A stretch of 41,908 nucleotides of DNA from Rhodoferax sp. GTDB taxonomy: Bacteria > Pseudomonadota > Gammaproteobacteria > Burkholderiales > Burkholderiaceae_C. Position numbers and translations under genes: made by a program. The DNA lies in NCBI GenBank assembly GCA_031291295.1, contig JARLJI010000252.1, forward strand, positions 1 to 41,908, in the 5' to 3' direction. Positions 1 through 9,838 of the stretch are shown here, piece after piece; positions within the stretch are counted from its first letter, which is position 1, and the number at the start of each line of letters is the position of its first letter. The notes beneath the pieces were generated by a model. The model ran no database searches and was not told where the DNA came from. It saw only the letters and a list, made by a program, of their open reading frames with translations.

Positions 1-90
1 CCACAGCGAGGGGTACTCCCCTCGGTGCTCCTGCACCAGCCGCACGGCCCGTTCCCGGACCTCGGGTGAAAACTTGTTTGACTTGTTCAT
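1..90 (-). CDS. IS3-family transposase OrfA, N-terminal fragment (runs off window)
   Basis: Thirty codons are visible from the ATG at 90 to the window edge. They encode a start of the type [20 protein letters not shown] followed by [10 protein letters not shown], which matches the helix-turn-helix OrfA proteins of IS3-family elements. OrfA binds the terminal repeats and is normally joined to the DDE integrase OrfB by a programmed frameshift. OrfB is not in this window. GGAG (97-100 on this strand) lies 6 bases before the ATG and is a reasonable ribosome site. The truncation is a window-edge effect, so nothing can be said about whether the element is active. Confidence 0.8.
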   Translation of the reverse strand, partial: MNKSNKFSPEVRERAVRLVQEHRGEYPSLW

Positions 91-140
91 GGCTCCATCT
101 TCTCAAAGGTTGGAGCCTCCTCAAAATCCGGGGCGATTCA
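1..140 (-). mobile_element. IS3-family insertion sequence, left end only
   Basis: The sequence read on the minus strand from 140 begins TGAATCGCCCCGGATTTTGA, which has the TG start and GC-rich terminal repeat look of IS3-family elements. About 50 bases further in, the first transposase ORF begins at 90. The rest of the element lies outside the window, so neither the right terminal repeat nor a target duplication can be seen. The boundary at 140/141 is set by the point where OsmC-family coding sequence stops and the terminal repeat starts. The element is oriented with its transposase in the same direction as the gene it interrupts. The family assignment comes from recognising the OrfA start and the end sequence, not from a search. 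Confidence 0.8.
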
Positions 141-310
141 AGGCAATTGCCCACTGCCGCACACAGTAATTGAACCGGAGAGGGGCCGCGGCCGGTGCCC
201 AGTGGTGCCGGTTCGTCGCCGATGATCACCGGTATGCCTTCACCAAAGTGCATATCAAATCGATAGTCCTGCTGCTGGATCAATTCGACAGTGATGAGAG
301 TTTCGTTCAT
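141..310 (-). pseudogene. OsmC-family protein, N-terminal part, interrupted by the IS element
   Basis: Reading from the ATG at 310, 56 codons encode MNETLITVELIQQQDYRFDM and then a segment with PLGTGRGPSPVQLL and AVGNCL. The latter two are typical of the first half of OsmC-family thiol peroxidase-like or sulfur-handling proteins, which usually have about 140 residues. The reactive-cysteine motif with GNC is present. The second conserved cysteine of the family should lie further on and has been displaced or lost through the insertion at 140/141. The frame stays open into the IS as far as base 1, so a chimeric product is possible. The ribosome site AAGGA lies about 9 bases upstream. The gene follows sqr by 48 bases and is the last member of that minus-strand operon. 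A role in persulfide handling is suggested only by this context. Confidence 0.75.
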
Positions 311-358
311 GAGTTTTCGTCCTTCAAAGAATAAGGCCGGTAGCCGCGAATGGGCAGC

Positions 359-3068
<2,710 letters not shown>

Positions 3069-3079
3069 CTCGCCGCGTC

Positions 3080-3289
3080 TCAATTGCCGGACTTTGCGCC
3101 CAGCTTGCGCAAGATCGTCTCGAGCATGCACCATTTGGTGAGGGCGCTTTGCAACAGGTTGGCTCCCACGAATGCGGTGAACGCAAGCCACCACTGGCTC
3201 ACAAAAATCGGGCTGCCTGGAATGCCCAGCGCGAGGGAAAGCAGAATGAATACACCCGCGAACAGGCGCACAAGTTGCCATGAGGTCAT
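3080..3289 (-). CDS. Small DUF2892 (YgaP-like transmembrane) protein
   Basis: This 69-residue protein has two hydrophobic segments (about residues 6-22 and 28-46) and the short polar tail LRKLGAKSGN. It fits DUF2892, the inner-membrane domain found fused to rhodanese in E. coli YgaP and often encoded singly near sulfur-metabolism genes. The start ATG overlaps the RND permease stop codon (ATGA, 3286-3289), so translation is probably coupled. The conserved cysteine in TKWCMLE is visible at about residue 54. Its presence between the RND pump and sqr strengthens a sulfur theme, but the biochemical role of the stand-alone domain is not established. Confidence 0.8.
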   Translation of the reverse strand: MTSWQLVRLFAGVFILLSLALGIPGSPIFVSQWWLAFTAFVGANLLQSALTKWCMLETILRKLGAKSGN

Positions 3290-6200
3290 GAGGAAACTCC
3301 TTGGGTTGAGGTTGGGGAGCCGGCAGGGACTGGCGGCGTTGACTGGAAGACGCCGCGATAAGCCGCGTAGTACAGCGTCGGGATCACCACCAGCGTGAGC
3401 ACGGTGGAGACCAGGATGCCGAAGATCAGCGAGATCGCCAGTCCGTTGAAGATCGGGTCATCGAGGATGAAGAAGGCGCCGAGCATGGCGGCCAGCCCGG
3501 TCAGCAAAATCGGTTGCGCCCGCACGGTGGCGGAATGCACCACGGCTCGTTTGAAAGGCACGCCCTCGCGCACTTGCAAATTGATGAAATCGACCAGCAG
3601 GATCGAGTTGCGCACAATGATGCCGGCCAGTGCAATCATGCCGATCATGCTGGTCGCGGTGAACTGCGCGCCGAGCAGGGCGTGGCCGGGCATGACGCCG
3701 ATGAGCGTCAAGGGAATCGGCGCCATGATGATCAGCGGCGTCAGGTACGAGCCGAACTGCGCCACCACCAGCAGATAGATCAGAATCAGCCCGACGGCAT
3801 AGGCCGCGCCCATGTCGCGAAACGTCTCGTAGGTAATTTGCGATTCGCCGTCCCATTTGAGGGCGTAGTCCCGATACGCGTCTTGCGGCTGGTGAATGAA
3901 ATATTCGACGAGCCGGCCACCACCCGGGGTCACGATTTTTGCCAGTTCACTGCGCATCGCAAACACACCGTACAGGGGGCTGTCGACCTTGCCGGCCATG
4001 TCGCCGACAACGTAGTTCACGGGCAGCAGATCCTTGTGATAGACGGGCTGTTCACGCGCCGTGTCAGTGACCGTGACAAGCTCGCGGATCGGTACCAGCT
4101 GGCCCGAGGCGCCGCGTACCGAGAGCTGCAGCAGTGTGTTCAGGTCGCCCTGGCGATCAGGGGGCAATTCGATCATCGCGGCAGCCGGGTACTTGCTCTG
4201 GTCGTGCAGGTACGTCGCTGCCTCGCCGCTAAGGCCGGCGCGCAGTGTGGACACGATCGCCTGCTGCGGCACACCCAGCATCGCGGCTTTTCTGCGCTCT
4301 ACCAGCAGCAGCGTCCTGGGGGCCACCGCAATGCTGCTGTCGTCCACATCGACCAAGCCCGGTGTTTTCTCGAATACGGCGCGCACAGCCTTCGCGACTT
4401 CGCGCCGGCCCCCGGCATCGGCCCCGTAGATTTCGGCCACGATCGGCGAGAGCACCGGCGGTCCCGGCGGGACTTCAATCACCTTCACGTTGGCGCCAAA
4501 CTGCCGTCCAATTTTCTGCAGCGCCGTACGCACGCGGGTGGCTATCTCGTGGCTTTGCTCCTTGCGCAACTGCTTGTCGAGCAGGTTCACCTGCAAGTCC
4601 CCGACGTTGCCGCCGCTGCGCAAATAGTATTGGCGCACAAGACCGTTGAAATTGATCGGCGCGGCGGTGCCGGCGTAGGCCTGGTAGTTGGTCACCTCGG
4701 GCACCGTGGCCAGGTAGGCACCCAGCTCGTGCAGTACGGCCGCGGTCTGCTCGACCGGCGTGCCGGCCGGCATGTCCACAATGACCTGGAACTCGGACTT
4801 GTTGTCGAAAGGCAGCATCTTCAGCAGCACCAGTTTGGTGGCGGGCAGCGCCAGCGAGGCCACAATGAGCAGCGCAATGCCCAGTGCGAGCCGGCGTCGA
4901 TGGTGCGAGCCGCGGGCGTCGTCGAGCAAGGGCCGGAACAACCGATCGAACAGCGGGCCAAGCCGGGCTGCAAGGCCGTGTCCGGCCGCATGCACGGCGA
5001 CATTGCGGTCCCCTTCACCCTGCGTCGGGGCTGGCGGCGTGGGCTTCAGCCACAGCCGCGCGAGCCAGGGCGTGACGGTAAAGGCAATCGCCAGCGACAG
5101 CGCCATGCCCATGCTGGCGTTGATCGGGATCGGACTCATGTAGGGACCCATCAGGCCGGACACGAAGGCCATCGGCAGCAGCGCGGCAATCACCGTCAGC
5201 GTGGCGAGAATGGTGGGACCGCCGACTTCATCGACAGCGCCGGGGATGATCTCGGCGAGCGGGGTTCCGGGGTGCTGTTGCTGGTGCCGGTGAATGTTCT
5301 CGACCACCACGATGGCGTCATCGACCAGGATGCCGATCGAGAAGATCAGGGCGAACAGCGAGACCCGATTCAGCGTGAATCCCCAGGCCCAGGAGGCAAA
5401 CAGCGTCACTGTCAGTGTCAGAACCACCGCGCTGCCGACGATGGCCGCTTCACGCCAGCCCAGTGCGACGAAGACCAGCGCCACGACCAGCGCGGTCACG
5501 AACAACAGCTTGTGAATGAGTTTTTCAGCCTTGTCATTCGCCGTGGCACCATAGTTGCGCGTCTCGGCCACGGTCACATCCGCCGGAATCACCGTGTTGC
5601 GCAGGACCTCGACACGGCGCATCAGCGCATCGGCCACGTCGATGGCGTTTTCTCCGGCCTTTTTGGTGATCGCTATCGTGACCGCAGGATACTCGGCCGC
5701 CGCTTTGCCGTCTTTGGCGGCCGAGGCGTACCAGACGTAGCGATTCGGCGGCAATGGTCCGTCGCGCACGCTGGCCACGTCACGCAGAAACACGGGTTTA
5801 CCGCCGTGCACGCCAACCACCAGATCTGCCACCTCGCTGGCCTGACGCAGGAACGGGCCTGCGTCGATGGCGACCGCACGGTTGCCAGTGATCAGGTCAC
5901 CGATTGGCAACCCGAGGTTGGCCGACTGCAGCGCCTGACGCAGGTCGGGTACCGTGACGCCGGCGCCCGTCATGCGCGCCGGATCCATCTCGACCAGCAC
6001 CGCGCGCCCCGGTCCGCCCACGGTCGTCACCTCGCGCGTGCCCGGCACACGTTTGAGGTCCGACTCAATGCTGTGCGCCACACGCTCCAGGTCGAAGGCG
6101 CCAGTGGCGGGGTTTTTGCTGAACAGCGTGAGGGTGACGATGGGCACATCGTCGATGCCCTTGGGCTTGATGATCGGATCGAGCACACCCAGTCCCTTGG

Positions 6201-6585
6201 GCAGCCAGTCCGCATTCGAATTGATGGTGTCGTAAAGACGCACCAGCGCCTCGGTGCGCGGGACCCCGACCTTGAATTGCACGGTGAGCACCGCCAAGCC
6301 TGGCTGCGACACCGACATCACATGCTCGACGCCCACCATCTGGGACAAGACCTGTTCGGCGGGCGCTGCCACCATCTGCTCCACGTCGGTCACCGCCGCG
6401 CCCGGAAATGGAATCAACACATTGGCCATGGTCACGTTGATTTGGGGCTCTTCCTCGCGCGGCGTCACCAGCACGGCAAAAAAGCCGAGCAGCAACGCCA
6501 CCAGCGCCAACAGCGGCGTGATCTTGGCGTTCTGGAAACGTGCGGCGAGGCGGCCGGCGATACCCATGACGGATGGCGTGGTCAT
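3286..6585 (-). CDS. RND-family efflux transporter permease (AcrB-like)
   Basis: This inner-membrane proton/drug antiporter subunit has 1099 residues and two repeated halves. The fourth membrane helix carries the proton-relay aspartate pair in FSIGILVDDAIVVVENIHRH. The N-terminus has AKITPLLALVALLLGFFAVL, and the second half ends with ATVRAQPILLTGLAAMLGAF. The length is slightly above the usual 1020-1060 residues, with a Pro/Gln-rich insert near KPTPPAPTQGEGDR in the central linker. The start lies 1 base after the adaptor stop (TGACATG), so the two are co-translated. The pump fits the hydrophobe/amphiphile (HAE) type better than the heavy-metal type, but substrate cannot be read from sequence. 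Confidence 0.93.
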   Translation of the reverse strand: MTTPSVMGIAGRLAARFQNAKITPLLALVALLLGFFAVLVTPREEEPQINVTMANVLIPFPGAAVTDVEQMVAAPAEQVLSQMVGVEHVMSVSQPGLAVLTVQFKVGVPRTEALVRLYDTINSNADWLPKGLGVLDPIIKPKGIDDVPIVTLTLFSKNPATGAFDLERVAHSIESDLKRVPGTREVTTVGGPGRAVLVEMDPARMTGAGVTVPDLRQALQSANLGLPIGDLITGNRAVAIDAGPFLRQASEVADLVVGVHGGKPVFLRDVASVRDGPLPPNRYVWYASAAKDGKAAAEYPAVTIAITKKAGENAIDVADALMRRVEVLRNTVIPADVTVAETRNYGATANDKAEKLIHKLLFVTALVVALVFVALGWREAAIVGSAVVLTLTVTLFASWAWGFTLNRVSLFALIFSIGILVDDAIVVVENIHRHQQQHPGTPLAEIIPGAVDEVGGPTILATLTVIAALLPMAFVSGLMGPYMSPIPINASMGMALSLAIAFTVTPWLARLWLKPTPPAPTQGEGDRNVAVHAAGHGLAARLGPLFDRLFRPLLDDARGSHHRRRLALGIALLIVASLALPATKLVLLKMLPFDNKSEFQVIVDMPAGTPVEQTAAVLHELGAYLATVPEVTNYQAYAGTAAPINFNGLVRQYYLRSGGNVGDLQVNLLDKQLRKEQSHEIATRVRTALQKIGRQFGANVKVIEVPPGPPVLSPIVAEIYGADAGGRREVAKAVRAVFEKTPGLVDVDDSSIAVAPRTLLLVERRKAAMLGVPQQAIVSTLRAGLSGEAATYLHDQSKYPAAAMIELPPDRQGDLNTLLQLSVRGASGQLVPIRELVTVTDTAREQPVYHKDLLPVNYVVGDMAGKVDSPLYGVFAMRSELAKIVTPGGGRLVEYFIHQPQDAYRDYALKWDGESQITYETFRDMGAAYAVGLILIYLLVVAQFGSYLTPLIIMAPIPLTLIGVMPGHALLGAQFTATSMIGMIALAGIIVRNSILLVDFINLQVREGVPFKRAVVHSATVRAQPILLTGLAAMLGAFFILDDPIFNGLAISLIFGILVSTVLTLVVIPTLYYAAYRGVFQSTPPVPAGSPTSTQGVSS

Positions 6586-6586
6586 G

Positions 6587-7642
6587 TCAGCGCACCCTGG
6601 CTGCCGCCTGTGGATCAGCGGCGATTTTTTCGCCTTTTTGCACGCCGCTCAGCACCTCGATGTGGTCGCCGTCAAGCGGTCCCAGCCGGATTTGTCGCAG
6701 CAGCGGGCGTCCATTGGCGCCAATGACATACAGCCCAGTCATCTCCGCGCGCCGAACCACGGCGCTCGCGGGAATATACAGGCGGCCACCCCCGCTGCTC
6801 GCCGCGGTCACGGGCAGCCACACGCGTGCGAACATGCCGGGCACCATGCCCTTGACGCCCGCAGGCAAATCGAGCCGTACCTGCAGCGTGTGGGTGGCCG
6901 CATCGGCCGCCGGCAGAATCTGCACGGGACCGGGCTCAAGCAGACCGTGGCCGACCGGTGCACCGGGGAACTCGAGCCGCAGGCTTTTGCCATCGGGAAC
7001 CCCTTGCAGCGCCGATTGAGGTATGGCGGCCGTCACACGCAACGCCGAGGGGTCATACAAGGTCACCAGCGGACGGCCGGGTGTGGCCATGTCACCCAGT
7101 GCGACCGGTACCGCGCTGACCACGCCCGCATAAGGGGCGGTGACGACGAAAAAACCCGATTGCGTGTGGGTTGCGCTGGCCTGCGCCTGCAAGGCCTGCA
7201 CTTGGGCCCGCGCCGCCTGAAACTGGCCTTGGGCGCGGTCCAGCGCGGACTGGCTGATGTACTGTTTCTGAAACAGCTGCTTTTGCCGCTCATAGTCCAT
7301 GGACGCCACGCTCAAGGCGGCCTGCGCGGCGCGCGCCTGCGCCGCACTCGCGGCGGCCAGCTCGCCCGCGGCCCGGGCGTCGATGCGCAGCAACTCCTGC
7401 CCCGCCCGAACCCGCTCGCCAGCGCTGACATTCAGGGCCACGATTGCCCCGGACACCTGGGCCGACACATTCGTTTGGCGGACCGCTTCCACCACACCGT
7501 CGAAACTGACCCCGTCGGAAACGGTGGAGCCTGCGGCTTGCACCGTCACGGTCGCGAGTGAGCCGCCATCCGCAGCGCCAGCGGGCAGGGTGGTCATGAC
7601 ACAAGAGGCGACCAGGAGGGTCGCGAGCCCGGCTTTCAGCAT
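6587..7642 (-). CDS. RND efflux periplasmic adaptor subunit (membrane fusion protein)
   Basis: The ATG at 7642 gives 351 residues and follows GGAG (on AGGGAGATCGGG). An upstream GTG at 7660 is possible but adds only six residues. The protein has an N-terminal export signal containing VASC at residues 11-14, which satisfies a lipobox, so it may be lipid-anchored although the signal is short. The order is the barrel-sandwich half QVSGAIVALNVSAGERVRAGQ, an alanine/glutamine-rich coiled coil (about 90-160), the second lipoyl half TAPYAGVVSAVPVALGD, and the beta-barrel. It links the inner-membrane permease to the TolC-like channel. It is the first gene of the minus-strand operon and lies directly under the divergent operator at 7694-7727. 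Confidence 0.92.
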   Translation of the reverse strand: MLKAGLATLLVASCVMTTLPAGAADGGSLATVTVQAAGSTVSDGVSFDGVVEAVRQTNVSAQVSGAIVALNVSAGERVRAGQELLRIDARAAGELAAASAAQARAAQAALSVASMDYERQKQLFQKQYISQSALDRAQGQFQAARAQVQALQAQASATHTQSGFFVVTAPYAGVVSAVPVALGDMATPGRPLVTLYDPSALRVTAAIPQSALQGVPDGKSLRLEFPGAPVGHGLLEPGPVQILPAADAATHTLQVRLDLPAGVKGMVPGMFARVWLPVTAASSGGGRLYIPASAVVRRAEMTGLYVIGANGRPLLRQIRLGPLDGDHIEVLSGVQKGEKIAADPQAAARVR

Positions 7643-7693
7643 CCCGATCTCCCTGGCCACGTGCAGTGCGGCAATGTTTTCAAATTGAGTTTC

Positions 7694-7722
7694 ATTATTT
7701 AACTAATCAACTAATTAGTCAA
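7694..7722 (-). promoter_or_regulatory. Sigma-70 type promoter for the RND-sqr operon
   Basis: Read on the minus strand, TTGACT (7717-7722) is followed by exactly 17 bases and then AATAAT (7694-7699). That is five of six matches to each consensus hexamer. It lies about 52 bases before the adaptor ATG at 7642. The dyad that probably serves as the repressor operator covers both hexamers and the spacer, as expected for simple steric repression. Confidence 0.65.
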
Positions 7723-7724
7723 AT
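7697..7724. promoter_or_regulatory. 28-bp dyad operator, probable ArsR-family binding site
   Basis: The arms ATTT-A-ACTAAT and ATTAGT-C-AAAT pair across a 6-base centre. ACTAAT at 7702-7707 pairs with ATTAGT at 7714-7719, and ATTT at 7697-7700 pairs with AAAT at 7721-7724. This is the size and AT-rich character of ArsR/SmtB operators. It lies between the adaptor gene and the arsR gene, overlaps the minus-strand promoter, and abuts a plus-strand TACAAT (7727-7732). One repressor dimer here could silence both directions. The binding protein is inferred from proximity. Confidence 0.65.
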
Positions 7725-7726
7725 GA

Positions 7727-7732
7727 TACAAT
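7727..7732 (+). promoter_or_regulatory. Possible -10 element for arsR-cydDCABX
   Basis: TACAAT differs from TATAAT at one position. The -35 region 17 bases upstream (TAATCA, 7704-7709) is poor and lies inside the operator dyad. The arsR ATG lies 84 bases downstream. A second inverted repeat, GATCAA (7758-7763) and TTGATC (7776-7781), lies in the leader; its role is unknown. Confidence 0.4.
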
Positions 7733-7816
7733 AAATCACCCAGCATTCACTGAGCCTGATCAATAAAAGGGTCTTTTGATCTGATGAAAACTGCTTTGCC
7801 AATAGAGGGATCACCC

Positions 7817-8155
7817 ATGGAGAACATGCCCCCCGAGGCTTTGTCGGAGGTCGCGGCCTATTTCCAGGCGTTGTCGGAGCCGACACGTCTGCAAATTCTC
7901 AATCTGCTGCGCCAGGGCGAATGCAATGTGGGTGAGTTGGCGCGTCTGTGCGGCTTCACGGCCGCCAACATCTCGCGCCACCTGACGCTGTTGACCAAGC
8001 GCGGACTGGTGGTGCGCGAGAGCCGGGGCACGAGTGTGTACTACCGCATTGCCGATGAGTCGGTTTATGCTTTGTGTGACCTGGTGTGCGGCAGCATTGC
8101 GCGGGAGCTGGAGCGCACTGCCGAACGTCGGCTCGCATTTTCGCAACCCCACTGA
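7817..8155 (+). CDS. ArsR/SmtB-family winged-helix repressor with four cysteines
   Basis: The ATG at 7817 follows AGAGGG at good spacing and gives 112 residues. An upstream in-frame ATG at 7784 (123 residues) has no ribosome site. The fold is clear: FQALSEPTRLQILNLLRQGE, the recognition region TAANISRHLTLLTKRGLV, and the wing RGTSVYYRI. In the long-form numbering, cysteines lie at 47 (GECNVGEL), 56 (ARLCGF), and 98 and 102 (ALCDLVCGS in the C-terminal dimer helix). This is not the CVC arsenic site of ArsR. The cysteines also do not line up with the C42/C108 pair of persulfide sensors such as BigR. A thiol-based or metal ligand sensor is likely; the ligand is unknown. cydD starts 9 bases downstream, so this is the first gene of the cyd operon. 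Confidence 0.88.
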   Translation: MENMPPEALSEVAAYFQALSEPTRLQILNLLRQGECNVGELARLCGFTAANISRHLTLLTKRGLVVRESRGTSVYYRIADESVYALCDLVCGSIARELERTAERRLAFSQPH

Positions 8156-8164
8156 CGCCGTCCC

Positions 8165-9838
8165 TTGCGCGCCAGCACCGTTCCAGATGCGGGCAGCCTG
8201 CTGCAAATGGGGGCATCCCTGCTGTGGCTGCCGCAGGCCGGCTTGCTGGCCTGGGCCCTGCAAGGCCTGCTGCAGGGTGGCGGTTTGCCGGCCGTGCAGA
8301 TTCCCGCTGTCGGGGTGCTGCTGGTAGGCCTGGCGCGCGCGGCTTGTGATGCCTGGGGCGCGCGGCTGGCTTTTCGCGCGGCGCGTGTTCGTTTGTCGGG
8401 CCTGCGCGCGCAGGTCGCGCTTGCGTTGGCAGCGCGTTCGCCGCTGGATCGCGCGCGCCCGGCGTCGGGCCTGGCCGCCAGCGTCATGGCGGAGCAGGCC
8501 GAAGCCGTGGTGCCCTACTGGACGCGTTACCAGACGGCCCGGTTGCGCGCTACCGTGGTGCCGCCGGCGATTTTTCTGGCGGTGCTGCCCTTGTCCTGGG
8601 TGGCAGCGCTGGTGCTGATGGTTGCGGCACCATTGATACCGCTTTTCATGGCCCTGGTGGGCTGGCGCGCCAAGGCCGCGAGCGAGGCCCAGATGGTCGA
8701 GATGGGCGGGATGAATGCCTTCCTGCTGGATCGCTTGCGCGGACTGGCGACGCTGCGCGCGCTCGATGCGGTGGATGCCACAGCACTGCGTTTGCGCGAT
8801 GCGGCGCATGCGCTCAAGCAGCGCACCATGGCGGTGTTGCGCATCGCTTTTTTGTCGTCGGCCGTGCTCGAACTCTTCTCGGCGCTGGGTGTGGCGATGG
8901 TGGCCGTGTACATCGGCTTTCACTTGTTGGGCCCGTTTGATTTTGGCGCCTGGGGCCAGCGGTTCACCCTGGGGCAGGGCTTCTTTGTGTTGCTGCTGAC
9001 GCCGGCATTTTTTGAGCCCTTGCGCGAGTTGGCCAGCGTCTGGCACGACCGAGCGGCCGGCGAGGCGGCGCTGGGCGCGCTGAACCGCCTGGCTGTGCAG
9101 GGGATCGTTTTGCCGGGCGCCGTTGGCCCGCAGCAGAGCCCCGATCTTCTTGCCGGTAAACCCGCGCGCAGCACTCCAGCGGTGGACATTCAGGGCTTGC
9201 AATTGACGCATCCCGGTGCGAGCCATCCCGTGTTTGAGGGCTATGACTTGCGTGTGGCGCCCGGTGAACACCTCGTAATTGCCGGGGCGAGTGGCGCCGG
9301 AAAATCCACGCTGCTGGCCTTGATCGCGGGCCTGCTGCCCGCGCAGGGCGGCAGCGTCGTGATCAACGGTGTGCCGTTGTCGCCGGGCAGCGCCAGGGCG
9401 CTGCGCACGCGCATGGCCTGGATTGGCCAGAAGCCGCATATTTTTGCGGGCACGGTGCAGGCCAATGTGGCGCTGGGTCGTGCGCCGGTGAGCGCGGCCG
9501 CGGTGGCCGCCGCGCTGCGCTTTGCCACGCTGGATGGCGTGGCGCAGGCGCACCCGGGTGTTGGCCTCGGCGAGGGCGGTGTCGGGCTGTCGGGCGGCGA
9601 GGCGGTGCGGCTGGCGCTGGCGCGCGCTGCGGTTGATCCTGCTGTGGACCTGCTGCTGGCCGATGAGCCGACCGCGCATCTGGATACGGCAACAGCCGGC
9701 CATGTGACCGATGCCCTGCTGCAACTGGCTATCGGCAAGACGCTGATCGTCGCGACGCATGACCCGGTGTTGGCCGCCCGCGTCGGGCGCGCCGGGCGCG
9801 TCATCCAGCTCGCCGCAGCGCGGGAAACCCCGGCATGA
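8165..9838 (+). CDS. cydD: CydD subunit of the heterodimeric thiol exporter CydDC (ABC type)
   Basis: CydDC exports cysteine and glutathione to the periplasm and is needed to assemble cytochrome bd. This 557-residue half-transporter has an N-terminal membrane domain (about residues 10-290) and an ATPase domain with Walker A GASGAGKST, signature GLSGGEAVRLALARA, Walker B LLLADEPTAHLD and the H-loop ATHD. The only start compatible with a full first membrane helix is TTG at 8165, because an in-frame stop lies at 8153-8155; no strong ribosome site is visible. The protein is about 30 residues shorter at the N-terminus than E. coli CydD. Coupling to arsR, 9 bases upstream, may supply initiation. 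The stop overlaps the cydC start (ATGA). Confidence 0.9.
   Translation: MRASTVPDAGSLLQMGASLLWLPQAGLLAWALQGLLQGGGLPAVQIPAVGVLLVGLARAACDAWGARLAFRAARVRLSGLRAQVALALAARSPLDRARPASGLAASVMAEQAEAVVPYWTRYQTARLRATVVPPAIFLAVLPLSWVAALVLMVAAPLIPLFMALVGWRAKAASEAQMVEMGGMNAFLLDRLRGLATLRALDAVDATALRLRDAAHALKQRTMAVLRIAFLSSAVLELFSALGVAMVAVYIGFHLLGPFDFGAWGQRFTLGQGFFVLLLTPAFFEPLRELASVWHDRAAGEAALGALNRLAVQGIVLPGAVGPQQSPDLLAGKPARSTPAVDIQGLQLTHPGASHPVFEGYDLRVAPGEHLVIAGASGAGKSTLLALIAGLLPAQGGSVVINGVPLSPGSARALRTRMAWIGQKPHIFAGTVQANVALGRAPVSAAAVAAALRFATLDGVAQAHPGVGLGEGGVGLSGGEAVRLALARAAVDPAVDLLLADEPTAHLDTATAGHVTDALLQLAIGKTLIVATHDPVLAARVGRAGRVIQLAAARETPA

Noticed and set aside
3514..6726. Long open frame of 1070 codons on the plus strand
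   Set aside because: It lies exactly antisense to the RND permease and is rich in His, Arg, Gln and Gly, as expected from the opposite strand of a GC-rich gene. It has no recognisable domain.
7758..7781. Possible FNR/Anr box upstream of arsR-cydDCABX
   Set aside because: The half sites are GATCAA then TTGATC with 12 bases between. FNR boxes are TTGAT-N4-ATCAA, so order and spacing are wrong.
7811..9760. Open frame of 649 codons antisense to arsR and cydD
   Set aside because: The composition is that of an antisense shadow, and it covers two firmly identified genes.
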